The notes under the pieces are model-generated. The model saw nothing but the letters and a program-made list of their open reading frames with translations. It ran no database searches and was not told the origin of the DNA. Below, in pieces: positions 14,235 through 20,275 of a DNA stretch of 20,275 nucleotides. Source of the DNA: Candidatus Poribacteria bacterium. Lineage in GTDB: Bacteria; Poribacteria; WGA-4E; WGA-3G. The position numbers were made by a program, and so were the translations under genes. The stretch lies in the NCBI GenBank assembly GCA_009842375.1, contig VYFM01000405.1, positions 1-20,275 of the forward strand, given 5' to 3'. Within the stretch, counting starts at the first letter, position 1. The number at the start of each line of letters is the position of its first letter.

Positions 14235-16712
14235 CTACTTTTTATCGAACACTTCTGAAAAAACTTGATTCATATTTTCAACGAAATGGAATGCAAGTCC
14301 TTCTTGGATATCCTCTGGTATTTCAACAAAATCCTTTTGATTTCCTTGAGGGACAATAATCTTTTTGATACCTGCCTGTTTGGCTGCAAGAATTTTTTCC
14401 TTGACACCACCAATTGGCAGCACCCTACCTCTCAAAGTCAACTCCCCGGTCATTGCAACTTCAGGATTAATCCCTTTCTTTGTTGCGATAGATGCAAGTG
14501 CAGCAGCGATGGTAATGCCAGCAGAAGGACCATCCTTCGGAATAGCACCAGCAGGAACATGGATGTGGATATCATCCTGTAACGCGTGTGCATCAAATTT
14601 CAAAGATGACGCTTGGGATTTTATATAGGTTAATGCGGTTTGTGCTGACTCATGCATCACATTTCCTATCTGTCCAGTGATAAGAAGTTCTCCTTTGGCA
14701 TCCTGTTTTTCTGAAGCAGTCGCCTCTACAAACAGTATTTCACCACCAGCAGGCGTGACAGACAGCCCCGTAGCCACACCTATATCCGCTGTCCTACCAG
14801 CAATTTCGGAATCAAACTTAGGAGGACCAAGGTAATTCGGTATATCCTTAACACCAATCTTATTACGGTCAGTTTTCCCTTCAGCAACACGACGCGCTGA
14901 TTTACGACAGAGTGTACCCAGTTCACGTTCCAGATTCCGCACACCTGCTTCCCGTGTATATTCTTTGACGACTTTTTGAATCGCCGCATCAGAGATTCCT
15001 AACTGCTTCTTCGTAATACCGTTTTCTTTGAGCTGATGAGGTAATAGATACTGTTTGGCAATCTGTTTTTTCTCATTTGATGTATAACCCGGCAACTCAA
15101 TTGTTTCCATTCTGTCGCGAAGTGGTGGAGGTATTGAGTGTGTCTGGTTCGCAGTTGTAATAAACATAATCTGCGACAGATCGAACGGAACATCTAAATA
15201 GTTATCGGTGAACGCATGATTCTGTTCAGGATCAAGCACTTCAAGTAGCGCAGCTGCAGGATCACCCCGAAAATCGGAACCGAGTTTGTCAATTTCATCA
15301 AGCATAAAGACAGGATTATTAGACTCCGCTTGTCGCACCCCTTTCACGATCCGCCCCGGCATAGAACCGATATAGGTACGCCGATGCCCACGGATTTCAG
15401 CCTCATCGTGCATACCCCCTAAAGATAAACGCACAAATTTCCTGCCGATAGCACGAGCAATCGATTTGCCGAGAGATGTTTTGCCCACCCCCGGAGGTCC
15501 TACAAAGCAAAATATAGGTCCCTTTATCTCAGATTTGAGTATACGGACAGCAAGATGTTCAACAATACGTTCTTTGACTTTCACTAAATTATAGTGATCC
15601 TCGTCAAGAATATCCATCGCTTTTGTAAGGTCAATGGAATCCTTTGTACTCTTCGACCACGGTAAATTGAGAAGCCAATCCAAATAATTCCTTGAAACAG
15701 TTGACTCCGGTGAAAATGACTGCATTTTGGATAGACGATTCAGTTCTTTCGTTGCGGCTTTTTTCGCTTTTTGCGGCAACTTCGCTTTTTTCAATCGCTC
15801 ACGCATCTCCTCAATATCCGATGCTAAGTCATCCGCTTCACCAAGTTCAGTCTGTATTGCCTTGAGCTGTTCGCGTAGAAAATATTCACGTTGTCCCTTA
15901 TTAATAACTGCTTGTGCATTGGATTGAATTTTACTTTCCAATTCATGGAGGTCCACCTCTTTAGCAAGTATATGAGTCAGTTTATTAAGCCGTTCAGCAA
16001 CAGGCACTGTCTCAAGAATCTGCTGTTTTTCCTGCGGTTTTAGGTCTAAAACAGCGGCAATATAATCTGCTAACCGTCCAGGCTCATCTATACTCTTTGT
16101 CATTAATCCATGTTCTTCTTGATACCGTGAGGAAAGTTGTACAATCCGTTGAAACATTTCATCAATACTGCGTACAAGTGCTTCTAATTCCAAATTCCCC
16201 TCGCCGTTCTCTACGGTGTCATCCTCATCATCAATAATCTCTTCTTCTTCAATATCCTCTTCGTCCTGTAGGAGACGAACACGCGCCTTTAGGAACGGTT
16301 CTGTGTGGAGTATCTCCTCAATCTCAACCCGAGCCCGACCATTCGCGAGAAACAGCACATCCTCGTCATCTTTTTTCGCACGGAGGATATGAATTAAACT
16401 CCCAATTGGACGTAATTCATCCAACGTCATGTCCTTCACCGCACGCGGATCCGCATCAAGACTACGTCCTGAAGTCGTTTGGAAAATACAGAGGACGCGT
16501 TCGCCATTAAGCATCGCATCATCAACTGCATCCATCACTATCTTTCCTGACAACGCAACGTGATGCGGAGGAAAGGGGGGAACAGGTGGCATATAAGGAA
16601 AAATAACAAGATCGTCTACTGGAAGAATCGGTAAATCTACCGTCTCCAATTGTTCTTCATCATTCTCTTCCTCTTCAGAATTTTCCTGTTCGATAGTGTT
16701 TTGATTTTCCAT
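14235..16712 (-). CDS. lon: ATP-dependent Lon protease
   Basis: An 825-residue cytosolic AAA+ serine protease, probably a hexamer, degrading damaged and regulatory proteins. Domains: LAN substrate-binding region (about 25-240), coiled coil (about 240-350), AAA+ module with Walker A GPPGVGKTS (405-413) and Walker B VFMLDEID (468-475), and the C-terminal protease domain with catalytic Ser730 in PKDGPSAG and Lys773 in GGVKEK, 43 residues apart as in E. coli Lon. The N-terminus is acidic (EEEENDEE), there is an acidic insert at about 151-172, and the LAN start reads FPYMPPVPPFPPHH, proline-rich and a few residues longer than usual. AAGGAGAG supports the ATG at 16712. It stands 84 nt after the CapA-like gene and may have its own promoter. 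Confidence 0.96.
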   Translation of the reverse strand: MENQNTIEQENSEEEENDEEQLETVDLPILPVDDLVIFPYMPPVPPFPPHHVALSGKIVMDAVDDAMLNGERVLCIFQTTSGRSLDADPRAVKDMTLDELRPIGSLIHILRAKKDDEDVLFLANGRARVEIEEILHTEPFLKARVRLLQDEEDIEEEEIIDDEDDTVENGEGNLELEALVRSIDEMFQRIVQLSSRYQEEHGLMTKSIDEPGRLADYIAAVLDLKPQEKQQILETVPVAERLNKLTHILAKEVDLHELESKIQSNAQAVINKGQREYFLREQLKAIQTELGEADDLASDIEEMRERLKKAKLPQKAKKAATKELNRLSKMQSFSPESTVSRNYLDWLLNLPWSKSTKDSIDLTKAMDILDEDHYNLVKVKERIVEHLAVRILKSEIKGPIFCFVGPPGVGKTSLGKSIARAIGRKFVRLSLGGMHDEAEIRGHRRTYIGSMPGRIVKGVRQAESNNPVFMLDEIDKLGSDFRGDPAAALLEVLDPEQNHAFTDNYLDVPFDLSQIMFITTANQTHSIPPPLRDRMETIELPGYTSNEKKQIAKQYLLPHQLKENGITKKQLGISDAAIQKVVKEYTREAGVRNLERELGTLCRKSARRVAEGKTDRNKIGVKDIPNYLGPPKFDSEIAGRTADIGVATGLSVTPAGGEILFVEATASEKQDAKGELLITGQIGNVMHESAQTALTYIKSQASSLKFDAHALQDDIHIHVPAGAIPKDGPSAGITIAAALASIATKKGINPEVAMTGELTLRGRVLPIGGVKEKILAAKQAGIKKIIVPQGNQKDFVEIPEDIQEGLAFHFVENMNQVFSEVFDKK

Positions 16713-16796
16713 TGCTATTTACTCTCCTTTCTAAATACACTCTGATTTTCATTATGCTGCTCAAATGTGTGTTGATTATATTTGATACGATACATT

Positions 16797-17906
16797 CTAC
16801 TGTGAATTATTGATACTGTTGATCCAACCGCGTTCTCCTTTAATAATAACCTCTGTTTTTAGTGCAGCACAACGTTTTTGATATTCCCTCAAGGTCTCAA
16901 TTGCGGTTTCTTCCAAATTTACATCAAGAGATTCCTTTGTAGTATCCTTAGTTTTGAGAAGACTCGGTTGAGGAAAGGATACCCCCGGTTTATCTGCAAG
17001 TATCGGTATCAATTCAATAGATTTTAATACACCCTCTGCATAAGACACTTTTGGAATAATTGTACGAGCATACTGTAATGAATATGTTTCGTAGATAAAG
17101 TCTGCAAGACTATAGATAATCGGTTTTCCTTCATAGAGTTCAATACCACCAAGCGTATGTAATTGTTGGCATAAAACCAAATCCGCACCCGCATCAATCA
17201 GTGCTTGTGCAAAAATACGTTGACGACCAATACTGGACTGTTGCGCGTTTTCATCAGATTCCTGTTTTCCCCAATGTAACCATACAATCACAATCTCAGC
17301 AGTATCGTTAATCTCCTTAACAGCACTTGTCATTTGACTAAATGCAGCAGAAGCGACAACATTCAAGGATGCCATATTGAACTCATTTCCGCGTAAATAC
17401 GAAAGCAAGGCAACTTTTTTAGATTTGACGTCCAACCATACTGGTGCATTCGCCGCAGCAGGTGTAATTCCTGCACCCATTGGTTTGACGTTATACCATT
17501 CTAAATGGGTTAATGTATCTTCAAGTGCTTCAACACCAAAGTCCAAGATGTGTGGTGTTGCTAAGGAAACCGCATCAAATCCAGCATTGGCAAGGGCACG
17601 CGCAAGTTCAGGAACAGCACGGAAATGCAGTTTTGACCTTGGATCCGGTTCGCCCCTTTCTGAAATACTGGTGTTGAGTGATGCCGTTGCAACATCTGCA
17701 GATCGAATGACAGAGGCTGTACCTTCAAAAAATACTCCCGCACCGTGCTTTTCAATAGTTGGTGTCAAATTACTTCCTATTGTTATATCCCCTATCGCAA
17801 TCACGGTAATCTCCTCAGTATCCGAGTGAGATTGTTGTAATGGGATACTAATTAGTATTAATAGAAGCGCAGAAATGAGGACGCGTATAGAATTTTCATT
17901 GTTCAT
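16797..17906 (-). CDS. CapA-like (PGA_cap) protein with altered metal motifs
   Basis: A 369-residue exported protein of the CapA/PgsA metallophosphatase-like superfamily, tied in other bacteria to poly-gamma-glutamate capsule synthesis. Residues 8-27 form a signal peptide or anchor (VLISALLLILISIPLQQ). Family marks: IAIGDITIGS (Asp40), LATPHILDFG (His119), VWLHWGKQES (His211) and YEGKPIIYSLADF. Three usual motifs are changed: NLE is SLN (Asn78), NNH is TPH, and GHHPH is CQQLH (only His250 kept). Metal binding may be weakened or the role may be non-enzymatic. The ATG overlaps the end of the upstream coiled-coil gene by 11 nt, so the two are translationally coupled. No capsule synthase genes (CapB, CapC) are present. 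Confidence 0.82.
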   Translation of the reverse strand: MNNENSIRVLISALLLILISIPLQQSHSDTEEITVIAIGDITIGSNLTPTIEKHGAGVFFEGTASVIRSADVATASLNTSISERGEPDPRSKLHFRAVPELARALANAGFDAVSLATPHILDFGVEALEDTLTHLEWYNVKPMGAGITPAAANAPVWLDVKSKKVALLSYLRGNEFNMASLNVVASAAFSQMTSAVKEINDTAEIVIVWLHWGKQESDENAQQSSIGRQRIFAQALIDAGADLVLCQQLHTLGGIELYEGKPIIYSLADFIYETYSLQYARTIIPKVSYAEGVLKSIELIPILADKPGVSFPQPSLLKTKDTTKESLDVNLEETAIETLREYQKRCAALKTEVIIKGERGWINSINNSQ

Positions 17907-18366
17907 TTTTTAGTTGTGTTCCAATTGCAATCAAAGCATCTGCCAAAACTTGTCGGTCTGTTTGTTTCGTGTTTTGGAGTACCTGTGTTTCGGTCCGAAG
18001 TCCGTCTATTTGTGCCTGAAAGTCTGTCGCAAATTCATTGATTAGCATTGATAACTTCTCAAGATCATTCTCACTACGACTAATTAGTTCGTCAATACGA
18101 TTATCAACGCGCTGCACTATGCTGTCCGGTATATTTCCATACTGCGCTTTAACATCAGAGATTTCCTTCAACAACCTCGCTTCTACTTCAGCAATACTCT
18201 GTCGTGTAAATTCGATTTCTTGTGTTAATTTTTCAAACTTTTCATTGTAATTTCGGAATTCATCTCCAAATAAACTATCTCTAAGAAACGACTCTAAGTT
18301 TTGCGGTTGTGTCTGTTGTGATTCTGGTGTGTCATCAATTACAACTGGTTGCTGCGGTTCTTTCAT
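17896..18366 (-). CDS. Small coiled-coil protein, unknown function
   Basis: A 156-residue soluble protein I do not recognise. The first 25 residues are Gln/Pro-rich and likely disordered; SFLRDSLFGDEF follows, then heptad-like helices from about 35 to 135 rich in Glu, Lys, Ile and Leu, consistent with a coiled coil. There is no signal peptide, transmembrane helix, cysteine or catalytic motif. AAGGAGATAG before the ATG gives a strong start. The stop codon lies inside the start of the CapA-like gene (11-nt overlap), so it likely works with or regulates that product; the partner is inferred from position only. Confidence 0.75.
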   Translation of the reverse strand: MKEPQQPVVIDDTPESQQTQPQNLESFLRDSLFGDEFRNYNEKFEKLTQEIEFTRQSIAEVEARLLKEISDVKAQYGNIPDSIVQRVDNRIDELISRSENDLEKLSMLINEFATDFQAQIDGLRTETQVLQNTKQTDRQVLADALIAIGTQLKNEQ

Positions 18367-18436
18367 TAACTATCTCCTTGGCAAATCTTAGTCCGTAACA
18401 CAATGCTTCTATTATTTTCATTTAATCACACATATA

Positions 18437-19501
18437 CTATGGATAATTATATAAATTCTCTGGTGTACCATTCTCTTTATCAACATCTATTGGCACTGTA
18501 GGTTCATCTGATGATTGCGTGCGATTCGCATTAAATTCACGGAGAATACAGTTCACAATTTCCTCACTATATGCTTCTGCAGAAACTTGTCGCTGATTTG
18601 CTTCCCATGCCATACGCGCGACTGCTTCAAAATATTCAGCGTGTTTATATGCCTCTAAAAGGTCATTGCCTCGAGAGAACGTGCCATGTCCGACCCAATA
18701 GAGAATGTGTCGCATCGGGTTTGCACCATTCTCAAATAATCGCAAACTTTCATAGGACAATTCCGGTATACCAGGGACACGTTCTTGTACAAACCCTATC
18801 CCACCAGACGGATCGTAAATAATCGGTGTCTCCGGTTCATATCCCTTCAAAAAACTATAAAAACGATCCGGGTGTCCATGTTCAGTCCGCGAGATTAGGT
18901 TCAAAAACTTCGGTTGTAAATGGACTAAGGCTTGAAATCCCTGTTTTTCTAATTGCTCAAAAATCAGAAGATAATGGAACATCTCACTTGTCGGCACACA
19001 CCGACTTGACGCGTTATCTGAAGCAGTGTCATTATCTATCTCTGTTTGCGTTTGCGTGCCATAACGCATCCGATAATGCGTGCCATCCGGTTCTACTTCA
19101 ATAACAGTGACATTCAACGCGGGGTGCTCTATACCTATCATGTCTAACCGAGACCCCGATTTGGTTAATAGCACATGTCTACCTGCCAAACCTTTGACAA
19201 CAATTGCAGCTGGTAACGCATATCGTGGTGATTCGTCATAGTCAATAAGACACTTCGCATCAACTGTTTCTGACAATATCACCCCCATATTTCCTGCGGA
19301 TGCCCAAAGATAGTCGTGCGCATGTGCATGTGCACCAACCCATCCCATTTGTCCGATACATGTACCCAATTCACTGTCAGGAGAAATTGGGTGGAGCCCG
19401 TGTTGATAACCTCTGGAACACCATTGTCGGTATCGGTAACTAAGAACTGGTGGCGGTGCTTGTTGTTGCGTCAGATAAGGATTGACTAATGTGAATTCCA
19501 C
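18437..19501 (-). CDS. Class II aldolase, rhamnulose-1-phosphate aldolase (RhaD)-like
   Basis: A 354-residue protein related to RhaD, which splits L-rhamnulose 1-phosphate into dihydroxyacetone phosphate and L-lactaldehyde. The match to remembered E. coli RhaD includes VxxDGxxY (near 136-142), PTSE (170-173, with Thr171, Ser172 and catalytic Glu173), VHLQPKFLNLISR for the zinc loop and GHGTFSRG with His272. The zinc motif His-x-His is His194-Leu-Gln196, so one of three zinc ligands is missing. There is a Ser/Asp/Asn-rich insert (about 153-168) and a polar C-terminal tail. The GTG start at 19501 has AAGGGA 3 nt before it; no in-frame ATG lies nearby. Activity is uncertain; a changed substrate or lost catalysis is possible. 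Confidence 0.78.
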   Translation of the reverse strand: MEFTLVNPYLTQQQAPPPVLSYRYRQWCSRGYQHGLHPISPDSELGTCIGQMGWVGAHAHAHDYLWASAGNMGVILSETVDAKCLIDYDESPRYALPAAIVVKGLAGRHVLLTKSGSRLDMIGIEHPALNVTVIEVEPDGTHYRMRYGTQTQTEIDNDTASDNASSRCVPTSEMFHYLLIFEQLEKQGFQALVHLQPKFLNLISRTEHGHPDRFYSFLKGYEPETPIIYDPSGGIGFVQERVPGIPELSYESLRLFENGANPMRHILYWVGHGTFSRGNDLLEAYKHAEYFEAVARMAWEANQRQVSAEAYSEEIVNCILREFNANRTQSSDEPTVPIDVDKENGTPENLYNYP

Positions 19502-19620
19502 TTGTCCCTTAAAAGTTTGTATTAAATTACAAAATCTTTACTTAAAATATATCATGTTTAAGATGATTTGGCAAGAAAAATCGTTTAATTGCGTATGTAA
19601 AGCGTGATGAATCAACCCAC

Positions 19621-19733
19621 CCCGCATTGTAGGTGCGGGTCTCTAGGAATCATGCAGGATGTCACACGCGCATCCTGCCAAGGTATTCATACCCGGGGAA
19701 TGCCATTTCGGCATTCTCCGGGTCGCTCCTACA
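19621..19733. repeat. Nested hairpin cluster
   Basis: Three hairpins follow each other: CCCGCA/TGCGGG (19621-19639), GCAGGATG/CATCCTGC (19654-19678) and a 14-bp arm pair (19691-19704 and 19710-19723, one mismatch) with ATTTC loop. An outer pair TGTAGG (19628-19633) and CCTACA (19728-19733) could close the second and third as one unit. It is GC-richer than its surroundings and looks like a composite REP-like repeat. Confidence 0.5.
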
Positions 19734-19815
19734 GAGAAAGGTTTGTGTTGTTTTCATAAGATTAGGGTTATTTTTGAAAGGGGATTTGGGTGGAGAAAAC
19801 AACCGTTCGGTGTTC

Positions 19816-19849
19816 ATCCGTGAAATCTGCGTAATCCGTGATTCTGACA
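19816..19849. repeat. 9-bp-period tandem repeat element, copy 2
   Basis: Units ATCCGTGAA, ATCTGCGTA and ATCCGTGAT (19816-19842) are followed directly by TCTGACA, the same layout as at 95-128. No CACAGAAAA duplication accompanies this copy. Confidence 0.5.
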
Positions 19850-19879
19850 GAATATAAGAGACGTAATGAATTGCGCTGG

Positions 19880-19902
19880 GTGAATGCACATAAGGCATTC
19901 AC
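19880..19902. repeat. GTGAATGC hairpin
   Basis: A perfect 8-bp stem GTGAATGC/GCATTCAC around a 7-nt loop. Its arms share GAATGC with the third hairpin of the cluster at 19691-19723. No T-run follows and no gene ends nearby, so it is not called a terminator. Confidence 0.45.
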
Positions 19903-20005
19903 ATTAAACGCATTCTTTCCTTAAGTTGACACATAAGGGTAGGGAGAAGCGATACCTATATCTGTTAATTTACCGTTACATTGTTTATCAGGACGTGCTA
20001 AAAAT

Positions 20006-20065
20006 TGTGACGTTTTCACACGTCACAGTGACGTTTTGCATCCAGTCTGGGAAAGGAAAGTGACG
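20006..20065 (+). promoter_or_regulatory. Phased GTGACG repeats
   Basis: GTGACG occurs in the same direction at 20007, 20028 and 20060; the spacings of 21 and 32 bp are close to two and three helical turns. The first two extend to GTGACGTTTT. An inverted copy (ACGTCACA, 20020-20027) makes an 8-bp stem with the first. The layout suggests binding sites of a transcription regulator, possibly for a gene beyond the right edge. Confidence 0.35.
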
Positions 20066-20275
20066 CGAATTTCATTTTTTTATTTTGCTCCTTTTTCGGT
20101 TTTGTCCTGTTCAATTCTGCCTACACAATTTGTTGGACATGGCAACGAAAAACGCAGATTATGCGAAACGCGAATCCAATAGAAAATTTTTGTGGCACAA
20201 AAACCACCTACTACAACCCTGTATATTTAAGATTATTCCTCCTCTTTGGACAACTAACTTGTGTAGTTGCTACAC

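Larger units (their letters stand above)
19502..20275. other. 774-bp gene-free right edge rich in hairpins
   Basis: Two overlapping open frames here cover hairpin repeats and show no family resemblance, so no gene is called. The stretch holds an AT-rich segment with AATCTTTACTTAAAA (19533-19547), nested hairpins (19621-19733), a three-times-9-bp repeat (19816-19849), a GTGAATGC hairpin (19880-19902), GTGACG repeats (20006-20065) and at the very end a GTGTAG-TTG-CTACAC hairpin (20261-20275) that is cut by the window edge. Nothing recognisable is seen between about 20070 and 20250. Confidence 0.6.

Noticed and set aside
16775..16780. TATAAT on the - strand as a lon promoter
   Set aside because: The hexamer is perfect but no -35 lies at an allowed distance, so it was not annotated; lon may be read from the CapA-like transcript.
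19633..19898. Two overlapping open frames (74 and 78 residues) on opposite strands
   Set aside because: Both run across hairpins and the 9-bp repeat; neither has a ribosome site or a recognisable domain.
19621..19902. CRISPR array
   Set aside because: The repeats are inverted hairpins of differing sequence, with no regular direct repeats and spacers and no cas genes.
19926..19931. TTGACA as a -35 box of a + strand promoter
   Set aside because: No acceptable -10 hexamer follows at 16-19 bp and no gene start is seen downstream in the window.

Overview
The window looks like chromosomal DNA from a free-living Gram-negative bacterium of the Planctomycetes/Poribacteria kind. The strongest clue is a large secreted protein with the planctomycete cytochrome, DUF1549 and DUF1553 architecture plus a bacterial Ig-like domain. 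The many sugar-isomerase and oxidoreductase genes and the short palindromic intergenic repeats fit the same assignment. Candidatus Poribacteria is my best guess, but it is an inference from gene style and not a proven placement. No tRNA, rRNA, CRISPR array, transposase or phage gene was seen.

Left part (316-7614, all + strand): a TIM-barrel sugar isomerase/epimerase sits 4 nt from an alpha-oxoamine synthase (BioF-like). A small cupin protein and an M20 metallopeptidase follow, separated by a 147-bp MITE-like element. Next come a protein of about 14 WD40 blades, a small zinc-ribbon-like RNHCP protein and a membrane-anchored coiled-coil OmpA-domain protein. The last four genes are closely spaced.

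Middle part (7633-11307, - strand, read right to left): a tight four-gene operon of L-rhamnose isomerase, Gfo/Idh/MocA oxidoreductase, ribose-5-phosphate isomerase A and a predicted outer-membrane protein. Stop and start codons overlap (ATGA, GTGA) at the first two junctions. An extended -10 promoter precedes the operon. It suggests deoxysugar/pentose use coupled to an envelope protein.

Right part (11826-19501, - strand): the secreted cytochrome/DUF1549/DUF1553 protein, Lon protease, a CapA-like protein with altered motifs overlapping a coiled-coil protein gene, and a rhamnulose-1-phosphate aldolase (RhaD)-like protein in which one zinc-ligand histidine is replaced by glutamine. RhaD-like and RhaI would provide two steps of L-rhamnose breakdown; no rhamnulokinase gene is in the window.

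The gene-free stretches (1-315, 11308-11825, 19502-20275) are rich in structure. They hold two copies of a dispersed inverted-repeat element with a compensatory base change in an internal hairpin, two copies of a three-times-9-bp repeat ending in TCTGACA, a 17-bp perfect GC-rich hairpin, a long terminator-like hairpin, nested hairpins, and phased GTGACG repeats.
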